DNA from: an uncultured beta proteobacterium
GTDB lineage: Bacteria; Pseudomonadota; Gammaproteobacteria; Burkholderiales; Burkholderiaceae
Assembly (NCBI GenBank): GCA_903843315.1
Contig: CAIMPQ010000090.1
Coordinates: 1-9,837 of the forward strand
Length of the DNA stretch: 9,837 nucleotides
Direction: 5' to 3'
Shown: in pieces, positions 1 through 5,667 of the stretch
How the letters are laid out: every line of letters begins with the position of its first letter
Position numbering within the stretch: position 1 is the stretch's first letter
Made by a program: the position numbers and the translations under genes
Notes under the pieces: model-generated
The model's database searches: none
What the model saw: the letters and a program-made list of their open reading frames with translations, nothing else
What the model was told of the DNA's origin: nothing

Positions 1-568
1 TAAAGCAATCGGCGCCGGTGATGGCGATATCTTCTTGCATAAACAAGCTTCGGTGAAGCAGGTAATGACTACTGATTTATCAAATCGCAAGGTAGTGATG
101 TTTGCCACTCATGGCTTAGTACCTGGTGAGCTCAATGGTTTGACACAACCAGCCCTAGCTTTGTCTTCTCCAGATGTGACTGGTGATAAGGACGATGGTC
201 TTCTCACGATGGATAAGGTACTCACCCTGAAGTTGGACGCTGACTGGGTAGTACTCTCCGCTTGTAATACGGCAGCAGGAGAGGGCGCTGGTTCTGAAGC
301 GGTTTCCGGTTTGGGTAGAGCCTTCTTCTTTGCTGGTGCTAAAGCGCTCTTAGTTTCCAACTGGCCAGTAGATTCAGTTGCCTCTAGAACCATGATGACA
401 GATCTGTTTAGGAATCAACAAAAGGCCCAGGGGACTAGTAAAGCTGAGCTTTTGAGGCAGGCCATGCTCAATCAAATCGACCAAGGTGGCATGAAAGAAG
501 GCGGTAACATGAAGTACGCTTACGCACACCCCTTGTTCTGGGCTCCCTTTGTAGTTGTTGGGGATTGA
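1..568 (+). CDS. CHAT-domain (caspase-like) protein, C-terminal part, cut by left window edge
   Basis: The reading frame is open from base 2 to the TGA at 566-568, and the gene starts outside the window. A TTG at 35 is in frame but is probably an internal Leu codon, because in-frame sequence continues upstream of it. The visible part is the end of a CHAT domain (Caspase HetF Associated with TPRs). The catalytic His is in FATHG (His codon 110-112) and the catalytic Cys is in VLSACNTAAG (Cys codon 263-265). These are followed by the GRAFFFAGAKALLVSNWPV segment and a closing AHPLFWAPFVVVGD, both typical of the family. CHAT proteins are clan CD cysteine peptidases, often with N-terminal TPR repeats and, in many Proteobacteria, a signal peptide; neither can be checked here. 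Both dyad residues are present, so activity is plausible, but the substrate is unknown. Two probably co-transcribed genes follow, 43 bp downstream. Confidence 0.88.
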   Translation, partial: KAIGAGDGDIFLHKQASVKQVMTTDLSNRKVVMFATHGLVPGELNGLTQPALALSSPDVTGDKDDGLLTMDKVLTLKLDADWVVLSACNTAAGEGAGSEAVSGLGRAFFFAGAKALLVSNWPVDSVASRTMMTDLFRNQQKAQGTSKAELLRQAMLNQIDQGGMKEGGNMKYAYAHPLFWAPFVVVGD

Positions 569-602
569 TTTAAGATCTAATTTTGATTCTTTTTAATTTT
601 TT

Positions 603-606
603 GAGG
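603..606 (+). promoter_or_regulatory. ribosome binding site of the Ig-like secreted protein gene
   Basis: GAGG lies five bases before the ATG at 612, in an otherwise T-rich 43-bp gap. It supports that start, and the signal peptide begins directly there. Confidence 0.55.
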
Positions 607-611
607 TTTTT

Positions 612-1049
612 ATGAAGCTGAGTCATTTATTGCTTGCTGCATCATTCCTTGCATCCGCTCAAGTGGGTGTTGCCGCCTCCTTGATTAGTGCGAAAGAAGC
701 GGCTTTACCGCCAGCAGCCGGCACTCTGGCTACACGCGGTATCTCTCGTGGGCCAGCGATTAAATTGGCCTCACCTGAGGCTGATACACCGGTGATGGCC
801 CCATTTGATTTTAAGGTGACTTTTGAGCCACGCGGGGATGCCAAGATTGATCCAGGTTCAGTTAAGGTGGTTTATATGAAATCGCCTTTTGTGGATTTAA
901 CTCCGCGCCTCAAGAGTGCGATATCGGCCAATGGGATTGATTTTGCAAAAGCAGATGTTCCGCCTGGAACCCATACCATTCGTGTGACTGTCAAAGATAC
1001 TGAAGGTCGAGAAACAAATTCGGTATTAAATTTAGTAGTTAATAAATAA
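612..1049 (+). CDS. small secreted protein with probable Ig-like beta-sandwich domain, function unknown
   Basis: This gene encodes 145 residues. Residues 1-22 form a clear Sec signal peptide: Lys2, a hydrophobic core at about 5-20, and a likely cut after VGVA or VAA. An Ala/Pro-rich linker (about 23-42) follows, then a compact region (about 43-145) that alternates short hydrophobic strands with turns. Its closing segment, VPPGTHTIRVTVKDTEGRE, is typical of the last strands of Ig-like or bacterial surface domains. There is no lipobox and no cysteine in the mature part, so the product should be a soluble periplasmic or exported protein. I see no catalytic motif. It lies between the CHAT gene and the zinc-ribbon membrane protein gene and overlaps the latter by one base, which suggests a joint role. 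The Ig-like call rests on pattern only. Confidence 0.8.
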   Translation: MKLSHLLLAASFLASAQVGVAASLISAKEAALPPAAGTLATRGISRGPAIKLASPEADTPVMAPFDFKVTFEPRGDAKIDPGSVKVVYMKSPFVDLTPRLKSAISANGIDFAKADVPPGTHTIRVTVKDTEGRETNSVLNLVVNK

Positions 1050-1831
1050 TGAATTGCCCATATTGCCTCTCAGAAGTGTCGGTAGATGCTTATGTCTGCA
1101 AAACTTGTAGTCGCGATATTTATTTGTTCAAACCAATGATGCTTAAGGTCGCTGATTTAGAAGATCAATTGGCTGCTATTCCAAGTGCTGAAATGTATGA
1201 GCTCAGAATTGCAGAACTTGAAAATTTGCTGGAAGAACAGAACCATCAACTTGAAGAACGATCTTTTTTTACCTGGCTCTTTGAGATCGCTCTATATCTA
1301 ATAGTCCCTTTACTCTTATTGTTATTGGCACATTGGTTAATAACCGTGGTGTACGACACGAAGATGATTTATTTACGTATTGTCTCTATGGTTCTACCAC
1401 TTCCTTTTGCGTACTTCTTATTCAAGAGTCACGCACATAAACTCTTGCCTTGGTTTATAGGAGTCGTCTTCTTGGCTATTGCTTCGGTCATTGGAATGAG
1501 TTGGATTACGAGTTTGGTTGATAAATCACCTGTATGGCCCCAAAACTTATTTGAGTGGAAAGAAGTTTTGGAGTATTCCGCAAGTATTGCGTTTAGCTTC
1601 TTAACAGGCATGTTATTGGGAGGTGTTGCTTATGCAAGCAAGCAGCGACGCAGGAAAGAGGGGTTAGTTGGCTTATTGTCAAAAGTTGCATCTAGCAATC
1701 TCAGTGGTGGCGCATCCATTCAAGGTGTGCACAGCCTGATGAAGACGCTACAAGAATACGGTGGCACTGTTGTAGCATTAGGTACGACCGGAGTATCAAT
1801 TTATACAGGTCTAAAGGGTATTCTCGGATGA
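1049..1831 (+). CDS. zinc-ribbon, coiled-coil, multi-pass membrane protein, function unknown
   Basis: This gene encodes 260 residues. The N-terminus carries two CxxC knuckles (Cys3/Cys6 and Cys17/Cys20), a compact zinc ribbon. Residues about 34-71 are charged and heptad-like (AELENLLEEQNHQLEER), which suggests a coiled coil. Four hydrophobic segments follow at about 74-102, 107-125, 132-156 and 174-196. The cluster KQRRRK (198-203) after the fourth fits a cytoplasmic C-terminus, which would put the zinc ribbon in the cytoplasm too. The tail ends in a Gly-rich hydrophobic stretch (238-260) that could touch the membrane. The ATG shares its A with the upstream TAA (TAATG), and no Shine-Dalgarno sequence precedes it, so translation is probably coupled to the upstream gene. 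I do not recognise a named family. A scaffold or sensor at the inner membrane is inference only. Confidence 0.82.
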   Translation: MNCPYCLSEVSVDAYVCKTCSRDIYLFKPMMLKVADLEDQLAAIPSAEMYELRIAELENLLEEQNHQLEERSFFTWLFEIALYLIVPLLLLLLAHWLITVVYDTKMIYLRIVSMVLPLPFAYFLFKSHAHKLLPWFIGVVFLAIASVIGMSWITSLVDKSPVWPQNLFEWKEVLEYSASIAFSFLTGMLLGGVAYASKQRRRKEGLVGLLSKVASSNLSGGASIQGVHSLMKTLQEYGGTVVALGTTGVSIYTGLKGILG

Positions 1832-1893
1832 GCTAAGTTTTTATGTATTTACTTGTAATCCATTAAATAGAGTCAACACTATTCCATTTCATT

Positions 1894-1936
1894 CGTTGTA
1901 AACGATCCACGCGCACTTTGTGTTCGTGGATTTTTT
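1894..1936 (+). terminator. intrinsic terminator-like hairpin just ahead of the ComEA-like gene
   Basis: ATCCACG (1905-1911) pairs perfectly with CGTGGAT (1925-1931). After one mismatch (1912/1924) the stem continues for four pairs, one of them G-T (1913-1916 with 1920-1923), and closes with a TTT loop. Six T follow at 1931-1936. A smaller hairpin, CGTT-GTA-AACG, abuts it at 1894-1904. The structure lies 63 bp after the zinc-ribbon gene, so it could end that operon. It is also only 19 bases before the next start codon, so it could instead be a leader attenuator for that gene. The rest of the gap 1832-1893 shows no convincing promoter. Confidence 0.65.
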
Positions 1937-1946
1937 ATTTACTACT

Positions 1947-1950
1947 GGAG
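1947..1950 (+). promoter_or_regulatory. ribosome binding site that fixes the ComEA-like start
   Basis: GGAG lies five bases before the ATG at 1956. It favours this start over the in-frame GTG at 1920, which falls inside the terminator-like hairpin, and over the later ATG at 1995. Confidence 0.65.
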
Positions 1951-1955
1951 AATCT

Positions 1956-2384
1956 ATGACTCGATATTTAAATGTTGCTACCGTAAAAGAATTCATGAGA
2001 GCCGCGACTATTTCTACTGTTTTGGCATTTACCTCTATTGGCAGTGCGCTAGCCTCCCCCATTAATGTCAATACAGCCACTCAATCAGAATTGGAAAGCA
2101 TTAAAGGTATTGGGCCTGCTAAAGCTAAAACAATCATTAATGAGCGTTTAGATGGAGGCCATTTTCAAGATGCAAATGATTTACAAAAACGGGTGCGTGG
2201 GATTGGGATGAGGTCGGTAGAAAAAATGGTGGATAACGGCTTAACAATTGAAGCTCCAGGCTCTTTTCGGGAGCCGAATGGTCGCACGAAAAAGGAGGGT
2301 GGGGCCACTGGTAGACGTCATTCACGTACTCAAGCTAGTCCTCGCAATCAGCCGGAGCGTTCGGGAGCAAGTCGCAGAAATTAA
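1956..2384 (+). CDS. ComEA-like helix-hairpin-helix DNA-binding protein, secreted
   Basis: From the ATG at 1956 the product has 142 residues. It begins with a signal peptide-like segment: a longish n-region to about residue 13, a hydrophobic core, and a likely cut near SALA-S. The mature part opens with INVNTATQSELESIKGIGPAKAKTII and continues to VRGIGMRSVEKMV. This is the tandem helix-hairpin-helix core of ComEA, which binds double-stranded DNA without sequence preference in the periplasm during natural transformation. The last ~40 residues form a disordered Arg/Lys/Ser/Gly tail (for example TKKEGGATGRRHSRTQ), which is longer and more basic than in minimal ComEA proteins. A role in DNA uptake fits the family, but no other competence gene is nearby. 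The gene stands alone between an upstream terminator-like hairpin and cysM. Confidence 0.85.
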   Translation: MTRYLNVATVKEFMRAATISTVLAFTSIGSALASPINVNTATQSELESIKGIGPAKAKTIINERLDGGHFQDANDLQKRVRGIGMRSVEKMVDNGLTIEAPGSFREPNGRTKKEGGATGRRHSRTQASPRNQPERSGASRRN

Positions 2385-2413
2385 GCCCTATCGCGTGTAG
2401 TCCTGCTTATGGC

Positions 2414-2419
2414 TAAAAT
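2414..2419 (+). promoter_or_regulatory. possible -10 box of cysM giving a leaderless mRNA
   Basis: TAAAAT lies seven bases before the cysM ATG at 2426, so transcription from it would begin at or next to the start codon. There is no convincing -35 box 16-18 bp upstream, which keeps confidence low. No Shine-Dalgarno sequence is present between the box and the ATG. Confidence 0.35.
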
Positions 2420-2425
2420 GGACTC

Positions 2426-3337
2426 ATGAGCAAACCTTCTTACTTAACTATTTCGCAAACCGTGGGCAATACGCCCTTGGTTCAATTGCAACGTATTCCT
2501 GGTCTAGAAAATCAGACTCGCAACAATGTGATTCTGGGTAAGTTAGAAGGCAATAATCCAGCCGGGTCGGTGAAAGACCGACCTGCGCTGTCGATGATCA
2601 TGCGCGCTCAAGAGCGTGGTGAAATTAAACCTGGTGATACGCTCATTGAATCAACGAGTGGTAATACTGGCATTGCATTGGCTATGACAGCAGCTATGTT
2701 GGGCTACAAAATGATTTTGGTGATGCCAGAAAATCAAAGCATTGAGCGTCGTCAAAGTATGTCTGCTTATGGCGCTGAACTCATCTTGACAGCAGCATCT
2801 GGTGGCATGGAATTTGCAAGGGACTACGCTTTGCAGCTTCAGAGAGAAGGGCGCGGAAGATTGTTGGATCAATTTGCGAATCCCGATAATCCAAGAGCGC
2901 ATATTGAAACTACTGGCCCTGAAATTTGGCGTGATACCGATGGTCAAATCACCCACTTTATTTCTGCAATGGGAACCACTGGCACCATCACCGGCGTTTC
3001 AATATACCTAAAGTCCATGAACCCCGCTATTCAGATTATTGGTGTACAGCCCGAAGAGGGCTCTCAAATTCCAGGAATTCGGAAATGGGCTCCAGAGTAT
3101 TTACCGAAGATTTATCAAGGTGACAAAGTAGACCGGATTGAATATGTAACCCAGGCCGATGCAGAAGAAATGGCGCGTCGCTTGGCTGCAGAAGAAGGTA
3201 TCTTCTGTGGCATTTCAGCGGGCGGTGCTTTAGTAGTGGCCCTGCGTATTGCACGTCAAGTTGAAAATGCCACTATCGTATTTATTGTATGTGACCGTGG
3301 TGATCGCTATTTATCTACCGGCGTATTTCCAGCTTAA
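2426..3337 (+). CDS. cysM: cysteine synthase B (O-acetylserine sulfhydrylase B)
   Basis: This is a PLP enzyme that makes cysteine from O-acetylserine and sulfide; the CysM type also accepts thiosulfate, forming S-sulfocysteine. It acts in the cytosol. The length of 303 residues equals that of E. coli CysM as I recall it. The PLP Lys is Lys50 in EGNNPAGSVKDR. The substrate loop is TSGNTG (77-82), the phosphate-binding loop is GTTGTITG (183-190), and the Ser near the pyridine nitrogen is in ISAGGA (263-268). CysM rather than CysK is indicated by EGNNPAGSVKDR, by PEEGSQIPGIRKW (209-221) and by the end CDRGDRYLSTGVF. There is no Shine-Dalgarno sequence before the ATG, and a TAAAAT box seven bases upstream suggests a leaderless transcript. 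The gene converges on mltB with six bases between the stop codons. Confidence 0.95.
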   Translation: MSKPSYLTISQTVGNTPLVQLQRIPGLENQTRNNVILGKLEGNNPAGSVKDRPALSMIMRAQERGEIKPGDTLIESTSGNTGIALAMTAAMLGYKMILVMPENQSIERRQSMSAYGAELILTAASGGMEFARDYALQLQREGRGRLLDQFANPDNPRAHIETTGPEIWRDTDGQITHFISAMGTTGTITGVSIYLKSMNPAIQIIGVQPEEGSQIPGIRKWAPEYLPKIYQGDKVDRIEYVTQADAEEMARRLAAEEGIFCGISAGGALVVALRIARQVENATIVFIVCDRGDRYLSTGVFPA

Positions 3338-3360
3338 AGTGACTTAAGCTGGTTTACTCT
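3329..3360 (+). terminator. cysM terminator hairpin, shared with the 3' end of mltB
   Basis: CCAGCTTAA (3329-3337) pairs perfectly over 9 bp with TTAAGCTGG (3344-3352) around a 6-base loop. An imperfect T-rich tract follows on the + strand (TTTACTCTTTTTCTT). The left arm contains the cysM TAA and the right arm contains the mltB TAA on the other strand. In the mltB direction the stem is followed by AAATACGC, with no T tract, so termination there would need another factor. Confidence 0.6.
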
Positions 3361-4618
3361 TTTTCTTCGAGTTCACTTTTTTGCTTTTTACTTTTTCGCT
3401 GGCGCTCTTAGAGTTGACTGTTTTAGCGGGACTCTCTACTTTTTCTACTGGCACTGCGCTTTGATTCTTATAACCTAGTGCTTCAGCAAATTCGGCAACG
3501 CTTTGCGCATAAAAGTAGCTACGGTTGTATTGAACAATAGTTAGAAAGTTATTCAAGCCTACAAAATATTGCACTTGATCTGAACCCTCTTTATCGGGAT
3601 AGGGTAGATCCACAATAAATGCTTTGCTCTGAGGTTCTACACCACCGTTTTGCAAGTCACCTTGTTGTTTGTTCAAGATCCCCTTTTCGATGAGTTCCTG
3701 AACCGTGTATTTCAGTTGGGGTTCGCCATCAGCCAATTCCTTCGCAGCCGGAATGGCATTGACTTGAACAGGGAAGGAAACCGGCATCCCCGCTTGCCAG
3801 CCATGTTTTTTCATAAAGTTGCCAACGCTAGCGATGGCATCCTTGGGGCTCTGCCTTAAATCGATTCTTCCGTCCCCATCGCCATCCACTGCATAGTTGC
3901 GTATGCTGCTGGGCATAAATTGGGGCAAGCCAATAGCGCCCGCATAGGAGCTATTCTGGTTTAAGCAACTATTAAAACGCGAGCTATTCACTCCCTGGGA
4001 ACCAGTCTTAGCAGGTAGTTTGCCGCCTGCTTCGGTCCAGCACATCAAGATTAGCTCCTTCAGTTGATCTTTAAACAGCTGCTCTCGAGCAGGTTTATTG
4101 GGTGTTTCTGGATAGCTAAAGGCTAAGGTCGATAAAACATCTTTCACTCGGAAATTACCAGTTTGGCGTCCATAGATGGTTTCAATGCCAATAATGGCAA
4201 CAATAATTTCCGCTGGAACCCCTGATTCTTGCTCCACTTGGCTTAAAAAGGCCTGATTTTCTTCCCAAAATACCTTCCCAGCTTTTAGGCGTACCGGCTC
4301 AATAAAGCGCTTGCGATAAGCCAGCCAATTTTTCTTAAAGGTGCCCGATGGGGGTAATACCAATTTGCGTATTGAAGGAATCGTTTTAGCATCTAAAAAG
4401 CCTGATTCTAGGGTCTGAAGAGGGATTTCTTGGGATTGTGAGATTTGGGTCAACAAGGCATTGAGGTTTTCGCTAAAACGCGCCTCAGTGGCTGAATCAT
4501 CGGCTTGGTTTACGATGGACTGTTGCGAATGATTTGATTGTGTATTGGGTTGTGGCGGTGTGCTAGAGCAGGCACCAAGCGCCAAGACCAACAGTAAGTA
4601 GGAGACACGAAAGTTCAT
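3344..4618 (-). CDS. mltB: membrane-bound lytic murein transglycosylase B (GH103 lipoprotein)
   Basis: This enzyme cleaves the MurNAc-GlcNAc bond of peptidoglycan and forms 1,6-anhydroMurNAc, acting from the periplasmic side. I start at the ATG at 4618, giving 424 residues, because it opens directly with a lipoprotein signal (MNFRVSYLLLVLALGAC, lipid Cys17). A GTG 33 bp upstream (4651) is in frame but lies almost at the predicted transcription start. The catalytic Glu is Glu146 in AIIGIETIYG. Family motifs YAGAIGLPQFMPSS and the DGDGDGRIDL stretch follow, then DAIASVGNFMKKHGW. Between the catalytic helix and the QFMPSS motif is a segment longer than I recall in E. coli MltB, with two cysteines (193 and 218). 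The C-terminus is a Lys/Ser tail. The gene is divergent from the HDAC-family gene and convergent with cysM. Confidence 0.93.
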   Translation of the reverse strand: MNFRVSYLLLVLALGACSSTPPQPNTQSNHSQQSIVNQADDSATEARFSENLNALLTQISQSQEIPLQTLESGFLDAKTIPSIRKLVLPPSGTFKKNWLAYRKRFIEPVRLKAGKVFWEENQAFLSQVEQESGVPAEIIVAIIGIETIYGRQTGNFRVKDVLSTLAFSYPETPNKPAREQLFKDQLKELILMCWTEAGGKLPAKTGSQGVNSSRFNSCLNQNSSYAGAIGLPQFMPSSIRNYAVDGDGDGRIDLRQSPKDAIASVGNFMKKHGWQAGMPVSFPVQVNAIPAAKELADGEPQLKYTVQELIEKGILNKQQGDLQNGGVEPQSKAFIVDLPYPDKEGSDQVQYFVGLNNFLTIVQYNRSYFYAQSVAEFAEALGYKNQSAVPVEKVESPAKTVNSKSASEKVKSKKVNSKKKSKPA

Positions 4619-4636
4619 GCGCAGAGTATTGGATTT

Positions 4637-4664
4637 TTGAGAATTAAACACGTTTTATTAAATT
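4637..4664 (+). promoter_or_regulatory. weak candidate promoter for the deacetylase and acyl-CoA synthetase genes
   Basis: TTGAGA (4637-4642) and TAAATT (4659-4664) are 16 bp apart on the + strand. The second box is poor, and other A/T-rich hexamers nearby could serve. If real, this promoter overlaps that of mltB. Confidence 0.22.
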
Positions 4665-4690
4665 ATAAAAAATGATAGTTTTGCTATTAA
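4662..4690 (-). promoter_or_regulatory. predicted sigma-70 promoter of mltB
   Basis: Read on the - strand, TTAATA (4690-4685) and a perfect TATAAT (4667-4662) are separated by 17 bp. Transcription would start near 4655, giving a leader of about 37 bases to the ATG at 4618. The -35 box matches the consensus at four of six positions. Confidence 0.5.
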
Positions 4691-4702
4691 GGATTTAGAG
4701 TA

Positions 4703-5623
4703 ATGACAACAGGATACATAACTCATCCGGACTTTCTGAAACATGAGATGGGGAGCCATCATCCAGAGTGTCCTGAACGAATTCAGGCGATCAACGATCA
4801 GTTGATCCGAAGTGGTGTAGATCGCTTTCTGCATCATTTGGATGCCCCTTTAGCCTCCGAGGATCAGCTCGAGCTGGTGCATAGCCCAGACCATGTGGCT
4901 TTCGTAAAAGAACGATCTCCCGAAAGCGGCTATTTCATGCTGGATGGTGACACCATTATGAATCCCCATACTTATAGGGCGTCATTGCGTGCAGCTGGTG
5001 CCGCAATTGCTGGCGTCGATGCCGTCATGAAGGGAGAGGTCGAGAATGTTTTTTGTGCGGTACGACCCCCAGGACATCATGCGGAGCCAACCCGCTCAAT
5101 GGGTTTTTGTGTCTTCGATAATGTGGCTATCGCAGCACGATATGCCATGGAGGCCTATGGCATTAAGCGGGTGGCTATTATTGATTTTGATGTGCACCAT
5201 GGCAATGGTACGGAAGCAGCTTTCTTTAATGATCCTAGCGTCATGATGTGTAGTTTTTTCCAGCACCCTTTTTATCCCTATAGCGGCCTGGAGCCTTCTG
5301 ACAATATGGTAAATGTGCCATTGCCTGCATCAACTCGTGGGGATGTGGTCCGTTCCATTGTTGAGGAACGTTGGTTACCTGCTTTACGAAACTTTGAGCC
5401 AGAGCTGATCATCATTTCTGCTGGATTTGATGCCCACCGAGAAGACGATTTAGGGCAAATGGGTTTGGTGGAGGATGATTATGTCTGGATTACCAAACGT
5501 CTTAAAGAAATTGCAAAAGATTATGCGCAAGGTCGTATTGTGAGTTGTTTAGAGGGTGGCTACAACCTCTCCGCATTGGGACGTAGCGTTGTGGCGCATG
5601 TGAAAGCCTTGGCTGACATTTGA
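4703..5623 (+). CDS. histone deacetylase family protein (AcuC / LdaA-like lysine deacetylase)
   Basis: This is a zinc-dependent amidohydrolase of the arginase/HDAC fold, 306 residues, cytosolic with no signal peptide. All family motifs are present: HHPECPERI (19-27), the charge-relay pair in RPPGHHAEP (His125, His126), IDFDVHHGNGTE with likely Zn ligands Asp163 and His165, the third ligand Asp243 in SAGFDAHREDD, and the transition-state Tyr287 in LEGGYNLS. An intact active site suggests real deacetylase activity. Known bacterial relatives act on acetylated acyl-CoA synthetases (AcuC, LdaA) or on acetylpolyamines. The acyl-CoA synthetase gene 44 bp downstream, on the same strand with no terminator between, favours the first role; that is inference. 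AAGGA at 4689-4693 is a good ribosome binding site, nine bases before the ATG. The gene is divergent from mltB. Confidence 0.92.
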   Translation: MTTGYITHPDFLKHEMGSHHPECPERIQAINDQLIRSGVDRFLHHLDAPLASEDQLELVHSPDHVAFVKERSPESGYFMLDGDTIMNPHTYRASLRAAGAAIAGVDAVMKGEVENVFCAVRPPGHHAEPTRSMGFCVFDNVAIAARYAMEAYGIKRVAIIDFDVHHGNGTEAAFFNDPSVMMCSFFQHPFYPYSGLEPSDNMVNVPLPASTRGDVVRSIVEERWLPALRNFEPELIIISAGFDAHREDDLGQMGLVEDDYVWITKRLKEIAKDYAQGRIVSCLEGGYNLSALGRSVVAHVKALADI

Positions 5624-5667
5624 GATTTAGCTTAATTTGATTGAAGTACTACTGTTATTGAAAGTGC

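Noticed and set aside
109..393. Open frame on the - strand inside the CHAT gene
   Set aside because: It lies fully within a gene with conserved catalytic motifs and has no ribosome binding site or recognisable domain.
572..600. AAGATC / GAT-T-CTT hairpin followed by T-rich sequence after the CHAT gene
   Set aside because: The stem is only six pairs with a bulge and mostly A-T, too weak to call a terminator.
1920..1955. GTG at 1920 as start of the ComEA-like gene
   Set aside because: It sits inside the hairpin loop, has no ribosome binding site, and would place extra residues before a signal peptide that starts well at 1956.
1889..2080. Open frame on the - strand across the ComEA-like leader
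   Set aside because: It overlaps the terminator-like hairpin and the signal peptide region and has no recognisable protein features.
2259..2275. GGCTC-N7-GAGCC inverted repeat in the ComEA-like gene
   Set aside because: It is a short stem inside coding sequence with no T tract after it, so probably chance.
2651..2956. Open frame on the - strand inside cysM
   Set aside because: It is a shadow of the cysM codons; the product shows no domain.
4619..4651. GTG at 4651 as start of mltB
   Set aside because: It would begin only a few bases after the predicted transcription start and puts 11 extra residues before a perfect lipoprotein signal.
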